Source: Lachnospiraceae bacterium
GTDB lineage: Bacteria; Bacillota; Clostridia; Lachnospirales; Lachnospiraceae
Assembly: GCA_003484785.1 (NCBI GenBank)
Contig: DNAD01000197.1
Coordinates: 422 to 7,790 of the forward strand
Length of the DNA: 7,369 nucleotides
Direction of reading: 5' to 3'
Shown: positions 1 through 5,534 of the stretch, piece after piece
How positions within the stretch are numbered: the stretch's first letter is position 1
Layout: each line of letters opens with the position of its first letter
Notes under the pieces: generated by a model
The model's input: only the letters and a program-made list of their open reading frames with translations
The model's database searches: none
Told to the model about the DNA's origin: nothing
Made by a program: the position numbers and the translations under genes

Positions 1-28
1 GTGCACGATCTGTAAACAGATCGTGCAC
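1..28. other. Perfect 12-bp inverted repeat (hairpin) upstream of greA
   Basis: Positions 1-12 (GTGCACGATCTG) are the exact reverse complement of 17-28, with the 4-base loop TAAA between. The stem ends 5 bases before the Shine-Dalgarno AGGAG at 34-38, so it does not cover the ribosome binding site. No T-run follows on the + strand, so it is not a canonical intrinsic terminator of an upstream + strand gene. For a minus-strand transcript the deciding sequence lies outside the window. It could be a 5' UTR stabilising hairpin, a regulator dyad, the stem of a terminator with a degenerate U-tract, or a dispersed palindromic repeat. The structure is certain; the function is open. Confidence 0.6.
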
Positions 29-42
29 AAGAGAGGAGAGAT

Positions 43-546
43 ATGAGAGACAGGCTGACGGAATCGGATATAAGAAAAATGGAGGAGGAGATCGAATACA
101 GGCGGGTAACGCTTCGCGAAAAGCTGATCGAGGACGTGAAGGAGGCCAGAGCCCACGGAGATCTTTCGGAGAATTTTGAGTATCATGCCGCAAAGCGTGA
201 GAAAAATAAGAATGAGAGCAGGATAAGGTACCTTGAGAGGATGATAAAGACCGCCCAGGTAATAGACGACTCCTCAGCGGAGGATGAGGTCGGGATAAAT
301 AACACCGTTACGGTTTTATTTGAAGAGGAAGGAGAGGTGGAGAAGTACAAACTTGTGACCACCGTAAGGACTGATTCGCTGAACGGGCTCATAAGCATAG
401 AATCCCCTCTTGGAAAGGCCATCCTCGGGAAAAAGGCGGGGGACAGGGCGGAGGTCAGGATAAACGAGAACTCAGCCTACCATGTGGTGATAAAGGAGAT
501 CGACAACACCACCGATGATTCACAGGACAGGATAAACCAGTTCTGA
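43..546 (+). CDS. greA: GreA/GreB-family transcript cleavage factor
   Basis: The 167-residue product matches GreA over its whole length. Gre factors insert a coiled coil into the RNA polymerase secondary channel and stimulate cleavage of backtracked RNA, rescuing arrested complexes. The N-terminal coiled coil (about residues 5-75) carries the hallmark tip GDLSENFEY at 39-47, whose acidic residues D40 and E43 correspond to the E. coli GreA residues that help chelate the catalytic metal. The C-terminal FKBP-like domain (about 85-152) contains the typical GLISIESPLGKAILGKKAGD. A polar tail of about 14 residues ending DRINQF extends past the usual GreA end; E. coli GreA is about 158 residues. This and the divergent N-terminus suggest a clostridial Gre paralogue, possibly not the only greA of the genome. 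The start is ATG 43, with AGGAG 4 bases upstream. The glycosylase gene follows after 76 bp without an obvious terminator. Confidence 0.93.
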   Translation: MRDRLTESDIRKMEEEIEYRRVTLREKLIEDVKEARAHGDLSENFEYHAAKREKNKNESRIRYLERMIKTAQVIDDSSAEDEVGINNTVTVLFEEEGEVEKYKLVTTVRTDSLNGLISIESPLGKAILGKKAGDRAEVRINENSAYHVVIKEIDNTTDDSQDRINQF

Positions 547-613
547 GAAAAACATTTGACCGGATCATTTTCCCGTAAAGGGCGGTTTGTATCGGAAAAG
601 CCGGCAAAACGGC

Positions 614-619
614 GGGAGG
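614..619 (+). promoter_or_regulatory. Ribosome binding site that sets the ogg start
   Basis: GGGAGG lies only 3 bases before ATG 623, which is tighter than usual. The frame stays open upstream to a TTG at 587, but that codon has no Shine-Dalgarno, and the residues between 587 and 623 do not look like glycosylase. ATG 623 is therefore preferred, giving 270 residues. Confidence 0.6.
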
Positions 620-622
620 CAT

Positions 623-1435
623 ATGAAGGTATTTATAGACGATGATTTTGACCTTAAAAAGATAGAGGAGAGCGGCCAGTGCTTCAGGGTCTCTGAGCTT
701 GAGGATGAAACATGGCGGTTCGTCCATCTTGACAGGATACTGTATATCAAAAAGACAGGGGATCGGGAGTATGAGGCAAGCGCCTCCCCAAAAGACTGGG
801 AGAAGATCTGGCTGCCCTACTTTGACCTTAACAGGAGCTATGAGGATATAAGGCTTTCCATTCCGACGGAGGACTCCTTTATGAGAAAGGCCGCCGAATA
901 CGGAAAGGGCATAAGGGTACTCAGGCAGGATCCCTGGGAGATGCTGATAACCTTTATCATCTCCCAGAGAAAGAATATCCCCGCCATAACAAAGAGCGTG
1001 GAGCTTCTGTGCGATATGTTCGGCAAAGAGGTGCCGGGAGAGAAGATAAAGCTGTTTCCTTCTCCAAAGGATCTGTCCCGGGCAACGGCCGAGGAATTAA
1101 ACTTATGTAAACTTGGCTACAGAACGCCCTATGTATTAGATGCCATAGAGAAGGTCGACAGCGGGGATATAGATTTATGTAAACTAAACGAACTGAAAGA
1201 TCAGGAATTGTTCGAAGAGCTTAAGCGGGTAAGAGGGGTCGGTGACAAGGTGGCCAACTGCGTGTGCCTCTTTGCCTACGGCAGAACCTCTCTGGTGCCC
1301 GTGGATACATGGATTGCAAGGATAATAGATTTGGAGTATAATGGGAAAAATCCTTTCGCCCGCTATAAGACGAGCGGAGGGATCATGCAGCAGTGGGCTT
1401 TTTATTATGCAAGGAGTATAAGGATCGGGACGTAA
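623..1435 (+). CDS. ogg: OGG1-type 8-oxoguanine DNA glycosylase/AP lyase (HhH-GPD)
   Basis: This 270-residue protein should excise 8-oxoguanine from DNA and nick the abasic site, in base excision repair. The N-terminal OGG_N-like domain holds SGQCFRV (17-23), where G18 matches the human OGG1 Gly42 that reads 8-oxoG. The HhH-GPD domain spans about 104-235. It contains QDPWEMLITFIISQRKNI (102-119), LGYR (164-167, R167 matching Arg204) and the hairpin GVGDKVANC (205-213) with the Schiff-base lysine K209. VPVD follows at 225-228 with catalytic D228; the Lys-Asp spacing of 19 equals that of human OGG1 (K249/D268). Odd points: A121 sits where human Arg154 reads the opposite cytosine, R116 where Asn149 fills the hole, and W230 where His270 lies. 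There is no Fe-S cluster cysteine set, so it is not an Nth/MutY protein. The gene follows the GreA gene and is 2 bp from the DUF1653 gene. Confidence 0.92.
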   Translation: MKVFIDDDFDLKKIEESGQCFRVSELEDETWRFVHLDRILYIKKTGDREYEASASPKDWEKIWLPYFDLNRSYEDIRLSIPTEDSFMRKAAEYGKGIRVLRQDPWEMLITFIISQRKNIPAITKSVELLCDMFGKEVPGEKIKLFPSPKDLSRATAEELNLCKLGYRTPYVLDAIEKVDSGDIDLCKLNELKDQELFEELKRVRGVGDKVANCVCLFAYGRTSLVPVDTWIARIIDLEYNGKNPFARYKTSGGIMQQWAFYYARSIRIGT

Positions 1436-1437
1436 AT

Positions 1438-2052
1438 ATGAGAGAGAGACCGAAGGAATTAGAGGTTTACAGACATTTTAAGGGAAGGTATTACCAGGTT
1501 ATCACTGTCGCGAAGCATACGGAATATGATGAGGAGCTTGTTATCTACCGGCCCCTTTTTGAACAGGGAAGCGTCTATGCAAGGCCTCTTGCTTCCTTTA
1601 TGAGCGAGGTCGATAAGGATATTTACCCCAATGCCAGACAGCAGTACCGCTTTATGCTGGCTTCCGGAGACGGACACGGGGAAAAGAAGGCCGCAGAGGA
1701 GGCCGTTAACGGGACGGAAAAGGACGGCGCTAAAGCTTCCGAGAGAAAGCCCTATGAGGACGGGGGATACGAGGAGGAGGAGCAGGAACGGGACAGGGAA
1801 TACTATGATAACGATACCGATCCGGACAGTATCCTGGATCCCGATCTGGAAGCCTTTCTGGATGAGAAATCCTATGCAAGGAAGCTGGACATCTTTATGT
1901 TTATGAGAAAGAAGATCACGGAGGATATGTTAAATACCATTGCGGTGGCCATGGATATCAATCTTACCGGAGACAACCTTGAGGAGCGATATATGGAGGC
2001 TCTTGAATGTTTAAGGACGAAGAAAAAATACGAAAGTGACAGGTTGAGATAG
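1438..2052 (+). CDS. DUF1653 domain protein with acidic linker and helical C-terminal domain
   Basis: The protein has 204 residues and an unknown biochemical role. Residues about 9-72 match the small DUF1653 domain (PF07866): VYRHFKGRYYQV (10-21), AKHTEYDEELVIYRPL (25-40) and ARPLASF (48-54), all near the family consensus. An acidic, low-complexity linker follows (about 77-131, rich in Glu, Asp and Lys, with EEEEQ at 112-116). It is probably disordered. The last ~70 residues (DPDLEAF at 134-140 to RLR at 202-204) look helical and include KKITEDMLNTIAVAMDINL (158-176). From memory, similar C-termini occur in other Lachnospiraceae DUF1653 proteins; this needs a search. There is no signal peptide or membrane segment, so it should be cytosolic. 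ATG 1438 comes 2 bases after the glycosylase stop with only a weak GGGA at 1427-1430, so translational coupling is likely. The next gene begins directly after its stop. Confidence 0.85.
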   Translation: MRERPKELEVYRHFKGRYYQVITVAKHTEYDEELVIYRPLFEQGSVYARPLASFMSEVDKDIYPNARQQYRFMLASGDGHGEKKAAEEAVNGTEKDGAKASERKPYEDGGYEEEEQERDREYYDNDTDPDSILDPDLEAFLDEKSYARKLDIFMFMRKKITEDMLNTIAVAMDINLTGDNLEERYMEALECLRTKKKYESDRLR

Positions 2053-3072
2053 ATGAAGCTATTATCGGTAGCAATTCCCTGCTATAATTCGCAGGATTAC
2101 ATGAGAAAGGCCATAGAATGCCTCCTGCCGGGAGGAGAGGATGTGGAGATAATCATTGTCGATGACGGCTCAAAGGACGATACGGCAATGATAGCGGATG
2201 AATACGAAAAAAAATATCCTTCCATAGTAAAAGCCGTTCACCAGGAGAACGGGGGACACGGGGAAGCCGTAAACACCGGCTTAAAGAACGCCACAGGTAC
2301 CTTCTTTAAGGTTCTTGATTCGGATGACTGGTTCAAGGAGGAGGCCTATATCCAGGTACTGGAGAGGCTTAAGGAGCTTGTAAGCCTCGGAAGCGTCGTG
2401 GATATGTTCATCTGCAATTTCGTATATGAAAAGGAGGGAAGGAAGCACAAAAAGGTCATGACCTACCGCTCGGTCTTTCCCAGGGACCAGGTCTTTACCT
2501 GGGATGATGTCAGGGTCTTCAAGCCGGGACAGTACATCCTGATGCACTCGGTGATCTACAGGACAAGGCTTCTCAAGGACTGCGGCCTTGTGCTTCCGGC
2601 CCATACCTTCTACGTGGATAATATCTTTGTTTTCGTGCCTCTGGCCCATGTTAAGACCATGTACTACATGGACGTCAATCTTTACAGATATTATATAGGC
2701 AGGGAGGATCAGTCGGTCAACGAATCCATCATGATAAGCAGGGTGGATCAGCAGATAAGAGTCACAAAGCTTATGATCGACTATATGGCCCACAGCAGCA
2801 GGAACCTAAAAAGAAAGCAGGAGAGGTATATGCTGAGCTACTTAAACATTATGATGACCATATCCTCGATCCTGCTCATCAAAGAGGGGTCCGAAGAGTC
2901 TCTTGCCAAAAAGAAGGATCTCTGGAACTACCTTAAGGACAACGACCAGAGGGATTATATAAGGCTTCGCTTCAGTATCATCGGGACGAACATGAACCTT
3001 CCCGGAAAGGGAGGAAGAAAGATATCGGTGATGGAATACAAGATCGCCCAGAGGTTCGTGGGCTTTAACTGA
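2053..3072 (+). CDS. Family 2 glycosyltransferase (GT-A fold)
   Basis: This 339-residue enzyme probably transfers a sugar from a nucleotide-sugar donor to a glycan or lipid-linked acceptor; the actual sugar cannot be read from sequence. The GT-A core starts at SVAIPCYNSQDYM (5-17), followed by EIIIVDDGSKDDT (32-44) with the nucleotide-binding aspartates. Next come QENGGHGEAVNTGL (64-77) and the metal-binding DXD-type motif VLDSDDW (87-93). YVDNIF (187-192) sits where GT2 enzymes carry their catalytic acidic pair, here with one Asp and an Asn. LYRYYIGREDQSVN (210-223) is the usual downstream signature. The remaining ~115 residues are basic and helical and contain no clear transmembrane segment, so the protein is cytosolic or membrane-peripheral. 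Its ATG follows the DUF1653 stop with no gap and only a poor Shine-Dalgarno (AGG at 2041-2043), implying translational coupling. It lies outside any evident capsule or teichoic acid cluster. Confidence 0.9.
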   Translation: MKLLSVAIPCYNSQDYMRKAIECLLPGGEDVEIIIVDDGSKDDTAMIADEYEKKYPSIVKAVHQENGGHGEAVNTGLKNATGTFFKVLDSDDWFKEEAYIQVLERLKELVSLGSVVDMFICNFVYEKEGRKHKKVMTYRSVFPRDQVFTWDDVRVFKPGQYILMHSVIYRTRLLKDCGLVLPAHTFYVDNIFVFVPLAHVKTMYYMDVNLYRYYIGREDQSVNESIMISRVDQQIRVTKLMIDYMAHSSRNLKRKQERYMLSYLNIMMTISSILLIKEGSEESLAKKKDLWNYLKDNDQRDYIRLRFSIIGTNMNLPGKGGRKISVMEYKIAQRFVGFN

Positions 3073-3100
3073 CAGGGTATAATATGGATGCACATGCAGA

Positions 3101-3129
3101 TTATGTATTGTTTTACGGACTGATATAAT
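3101..3129 (+). promoter_or_regulatory. Candidate extended -10 promoter for the liv operon
   Basis: TGATATAAT at 3121-3129 is a perfect extended -10 element (TGn plus TATAAT). A poor -35 (TTATGT, 3101-3106) lies at 17 bp spacing, which an extended -10 can tolerate. Transcription would start near 3136, leaving a leader of about 60 nt before livJ. Prediction from sequence only. Confidence 0.6.
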
Positions 3130-3136
3130 CTATAAT
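3108..3136 (+). promoter_or_regulatory. Alternative sigma-70/A promoter for the liv operon
   Basis: TTGTTT (3108-3113, three of six matches to TTGACA) lies exactly 17 bp upstream of a second perfect TATAAT (3131-3136). It overlaps the extended -10 promoter, so RNA polymerase could use either box, with starts about 7 bases apart. Confidence 0.45.
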
Positions 3137-3142
3137 TAGATT
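3127..3142. promoter_or_regulatory. 16-bp dyad over the second -10 box, possible operator
   Basis: AATCTA (3127-3132) and TAGATT (3137-3142) are inverted repeats around a TAAT centre, overlapping the TATAAT at 3131-3136. A dimeric regulator bound here would block both candidate promoters. The stretch is very AT-rich, so chance symmetry is a real alternative. It does not resemble a CodY or CcpA consensus that I know. Confidence 0.3.
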
Positions 3143-3181
3143 GTTGTGCTTTACCATAGTGAAGCGTTTTTAAAACAGAAA

Positions 3182-3190
3182 AGGAGAGGT
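3182..3190 (+). promoter_or_regulatory. Ribosome binding site of livJ, compatible with two starts
   Basis: AGGAGAGGT contains AGGAG (3182-3186), 5 bases before GTG 3192, and GAGGT (3186-3190), 7 bases before ATG 3198. Either codon could start livJ, adding or removing only two N-terminal residues. I chose ATG. Confidence 0.6.
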
Positions 3191-3197
3191 AGTGAAA

Positions 3198-4424
3198 ATG
3201 AAGGCTTATAAGAAGATTCTTTCAACGTTACTTGCGTCGGCGATGCTTGCCGGTACTCTCGCAGGCTGTGCGGCTGCTCCCGCGGGAACGGCACCCGCAG
3301 GCAATGATGCGGCTGACGCGGGAAGTTCCGCATCCGGGGACAAGGTGGTCAAGATAGGCGTGTTCGAGCCCGCATCGGGTGATAACGGTGCCGGCGGAAA
3401 GCAGGAGACCCTCGGTATCCAGTATGCAAACTCGGAGACGCCCACCGTTGACATCGGCGGGGAGACCTATAACGTACAGCTTGTGGTAGTGGATAACCAG
3501 TCCTCCACTGAGAAGGGCCCTTCAGCTGCCCAGCAGCTCGTTTCCGAGGGAGTTTCGGTGGTTCTGGGCTCATATGGCTCCGGTGTTTCCATCGCGGCAT
3601 CCGATGTATTCAAGAACGGCGGAGTTCCCGCCATCGGCGTTACCTGCACCAATCCGCAGGTTACCGAGGGAAATGATCATTATTTCCGTATCTGCTTCCT
3701 TGATCCCTTCCAGGGCACCGTTCTTGCAAACTATGCAAACAAGACTCTCGGCGCCAAAAAGGCATACTGCTTAAGCAAGCTCGGTGACGACTACTCGGCA
3801 GGCCTTTGCAACTATTTCGTTGAGGCCTTCAAGGAGCTTGGCGGAGAGGTTGTGGAGGAGTCCTTCCCCGAAGGTAATTCCGACTTTACTTCCTATATAA
3901 CCAACGCAAAGAGCCAGGGCTGTGAGGTATTCTTCTCACCCGTTTCGATAGAGGCAGCTGCGAACATCGTGGAACAGGCCGATTCACAGGGCCTTGGAAT
4001 GCCGCTGCTTGCCGGCGATACATGGGATTCCAACGTTGTTTCGGGCGCTGCTCAGGGAAAGAATGTTGAGATCTGTGTTACCACCTTCTATCAGGAGGGT
4101 GCCGTACCTTCCTTCGATGAAGGGCTCAAGGGCTATATCAACGGCGATTCCACCGCTCTTGCAAACAACGGCGGAAACGATATGATCGCTGCTGTTTCGG
4201 CTATGGGCTATGACGCTTATTATGTTGCTCTGGAGGCTCTTAAGGCAGCAGGCTCCACCAATCCGGCGGATGTTCAGGCTGCTCTTCCTTCCGTTACCTA
4301 TGAAGGTGTTTCCGGAAAGATAGCTTTCAATGAGACCGGTGACGCGGAAAGAAATACCGCCTATGTCAAGAAGGTCAATACCGAGACAGGGGAATGGGAT
4401 TTCGTTGCAGAGCAGAGTATTTAA
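3198..4424 (+). CDS. livJ: Branched-chain-amino-acid-type ABC importer, lipoprotein substrate-binding protein
   Basis: This 408-residue extracellular receptor captures the ligand and delivers it to the LivH/LivM permeases. The N-terminus has basic residues (KAYKK), a hydrophobic stretch and the lipobox LAGC at 21-24. C24 would be lipidated, anchoring the protein to the outer face of the membrane. An Ala/Gly/Pro/Ser-rich tether (25-48) leads into a type I periplasmic-binding fold (Peripla_BP_6) from VVKIGVFEPASG (50-61). The ligand-site region GSYGSG (124-129) to GVTCTNPQVT (147-156) matches the family pattern of a Ser loop plus a TN segment. AGDTWDS lies in the hinge-proximal second lobe, and SGKIAF near the C-terminus is typical. 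Leu/Ile/Val is the default guess, but this family also binds other amino acids, amides, urea and aromatic acids, so the substrate is uncertain. The gene has its own promoter region and is separated from livH by a folded spacer. Confidence 0.92.
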   Translation: MKAYKKILSTLLASAMLAGTLAGCAAAPAGTAPAGNDAADAGSSASGDKVVKIGVFEPASGDNGAGGKQETLGIQYANSETPTVDIGGETYNVQLVVVDNQSSTEKGPSAAQQLVSEGVSVVLGSYGSGVSIAASDVFKNGGVPAIGVTCTNPQVTEGNDHYFRICFLDPFQGTVLANYANKTLGAKKAYCLSKLGDDYSAGLCNYFVEAFKELGGEVVEESFPEGNSDFTSYITNAKSQGCEVFFSPVSIEAAANIVEQADSQGLGMPLLAGDTWDSNVVSGAAQGKNVEICVTTFYQEGAVPSFDEGLKGYINGDSTALANNGGNDMIAAVSAMGYDAYYVALEALKAAGSTNPADVQAALPSVTYEGVSGKIAFNETGDAERNTAYVKKVNTETGEWDFVAEQSI

Positions 4425-4445
4425 TGAATCCTGCCCGGGACGGCG

Positions 4446-4484
4446 GCCTTCGCGGTTGCGAAGGCTGAGCGCTTCCGGCTTTTT
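4446..4484 (+). terminator. Hairpin plus delayed T-run after livJ, possible leaky terminator
   Basis: GCCTTCGC (4446-4453) and GCGAAGGC (4458-4465) form a perfect 8-bp stem with a GGTT loop, 21 bases after the livJ stop. A run of five T follows at 4480-4484, but 14 bases beyond the stem, so this is not a canonical intrinsic terminator. It could protect the 3' end of livJ mRNA after processing or cause partial termination. Confidence 0.4.
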
Positions 4485-4546
4485 CGGCATGCTCCAAAAG
4501 GATATTATCCGGTATTATTTGAGGATCGATCCTTCGGAGCATGCCG
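4485..4546 (+). promoter_or_regulatory. Large stem-loop in the livJ-livH spacer
   Basis: CGGCATGCTCC (4485-4495) is the exact reverse complement of 4536-4546. After a small internal loop the pairing continues with AAGGAT (4498-4503) against ATCCTT (4529-4534), giving about 17 pairs. Inside are competing structures: GGATA/TATCC (4500-4510) and the 12-bp palindrome AGGATCGATCCT (4522-4533). A loosely T-rich tract follows (4547-4559). It probably acts as an attenuator or mRNA stability element that lowers livHMG relative to livJ. Confidence 0.5.
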
Positions 4547-4603
4547 GTTGTTGCTGTTTGCGGCCCTTTGAACCGTGATGGCAGCTGCAGGTTTTCTATG
4601 ATT

Positions 4604-4610
4604 GGGAGGT
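4604..4610 (+). promoter_or_regulatory. Ribosome binding site that sets the livH start
   Basis: GGGAGGT lies 5 bases before ATG 4616. Another ATG at 4611 runs into a stop after two codons. The frame is open back to ATG 4541, but that codon lies inside the stem-loop, has no Shine-Dalgarno, and would add 25 residues unlike LivH. ATG 4616 is the start. Confidence 0.8.
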
Positions 4611-4615
4611 ATGAA

Positions 4616-5530
4616 ATGAGTGTCGTTCTGCCTTATCTGTTATCAGGTATTTCAGTCGGAGGACAGTATGCACTGATCGCCATAGGCTATACAATGGTCT
4701 ATGGGATCCTTCGTTTAATAAACTTTGCCCATGGAGACGTGTTCATGGTCGCGGGGGTCATGATGGTATACATGTGCGCATCAATGCCGTGGTATTTTGC
4801 CCTGCCGCTCATGATCATCTTTACTGTTATCATAGGCTTTGTAATAGAGCGGGTGGCCTATAAGCCTCTGAGGCTGGCTCCCAGGATGTCTATCATGATC
4901 TCGGCCATCGGGGTCAGCTACCTGCTTCAGAATCTGGTTGCCTATATCACGGGCGGCCTTTCCCAGCAGTATCCCACAATTCCCTTTATTTCGGATTCCA
5001 TCAATATCGGTCCGGCCAACACGAAGGTAGTTACCGTGATAACGCCGATTCTGGTCATAGCTCTGGTTTTCGCTCTTGCGATGCTAATAAACCACACGAA
5101 GATAGGAATGGCCATGCGCGCGGTTTCCAGAGATTACGACACGGCCCAGCTAATGGGAATAAAGATCAATTCCGTGATCTCCATGACCTTTGTCATAGGT
5201 TCGTTTCTGGCTGCCGTTGGTTCGGTTCTTTACTTTTCCAACTATACCGGAGTTACGTATACTTCCGGAGCAATGCCGGGGCTTAAGGCCTTTGTCGCGG
5301 CCGTTTTCGGCGGGATCGGTTCCATACCCGGCGCTGTCATTGGAGCTTTCATAATAGGTATTTCAGAAAATATCGTAAAGGGACTGGAGGCCATGTTAAA
5401 TATGGTCGGGATCAGTTCAAATATCGGTCTTGCGACCTTTTCCGATGCGGTCACCTTTGCGCTTTTGATAATCATTCTTGTAGTTAAGCCTACGGGTCTG
5501 TTCGGAGAAAAGGCAACGGAGAAGGTATAG
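4616..5530 (+). CDS. livH: Branched-chain-amino-acid-type ABC importer permease LivH
   Basis: This 304-residue integral membrane subunit should pair with LivM to form the translocation pore. The family signature is at the N-terminus: GGQYALIAIGYTMVYG (15-30) followed by RLINFAHGDVFM (33-44). The cytoplasmic coupling loop that contacts the ATPases is GMAMRAVSRDYDTAQLMGI (164-182), close to the LivH consensus. GLKAFVAAVFGGIGSIPGA (222-240) is the second hallmark, and the protein ends after a final helix with KPTGLFG, as usual. Hydrophobic segments fit about eight membrane spans, and the length is normal for the family. The gene follows the structured spacer after livJ, with livM only 4 bp downstream. 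No convincing promoter is visible in front of it, so it is probably expressed by read-through from the livJ promoter. Confidence 0.94.
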   Translation: MSVVLPYLLSGISVGGQYALIAIGYTMVYGILRLINFAHGDVFMVAGVMMVYMCASMPWYFALPLMIIFTVIIGFVIERVAYKPLRLAPRMSIMISAIGVSYLLQNLVAYITGGLSQQYPTIPFISDSINIGPANTKVVTVITPILVIALVFALAMLINHTKIGMAMRAVSRDYDTAQLMGIKINSVISMTFVIGSFLAAVGSVLYFSNYTGVTYTSGAMPGLKAFVAAVFGGIGSIPGAVIGAFIIGISENIVKGLEAMLNMVGISSNIGLATFSDAVTFALLIIILVVKPTGLFGEKATEKV

Positions 5531-5534
5531 TGAT

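Noticed and set aside
556..600. TTGACC (556-561) as a -35 for an ogg promoter, and a TTTTCC/GGAAAA pairing in the greA-ogg gap as a terminator.
   Set aside because: No -10-like sequence lies at the right distance, and the pairing is only about 6 bp with no T-run after it.
1103..1185. An 11-base direct repeat (TTATGTAAACT at 1103-1113 and 1175-1185), 72 bp apart.
   Set aside because: Both copies are in frame in ogg and encode Leu-Cys-Lys-Leu in different helices; a short coincidental coding repeat explains it.
2281..2793. A 170-codon open frame on the minus strand inside the glycosyltransferase gene.
   Set aside because: It lies wholly within a clear GT2 gene, shows no recognisable protein family and has no sign of its own start signals; it is a shadow frame.
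3073..3120. A terminator for the glycosyltransferase gene.
   Set aside because: Only 4-bp pairings (for example TGCA/TGCA and ACAT/ATGT) precede the T-rich GTTTT; too weak to call.
3984..4490. A 168-codon minus-strand open frame over the end of livJ and the spacer.
   Set aside because: It is antisense to well-conserved binding-protein sequence and the translation resembles no known family; a codon-composition artefact.
4330..4578. An 82-codon + strand frame bridging the livJ end and the spacer.
   Set aside because: It is Arg/Pro/Ser-rich, overlaps conserved livJ in another frame, and runs through the stem-loops; no protein-like features.
4568..4599. TTGAAC (4568-4573) as a -35 for a separate livH promoter.
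   Set aside because: At 17-18 bp spacing only GTTTTC/TTTTCT is found, a poor -10, so no independent promoter is supported.
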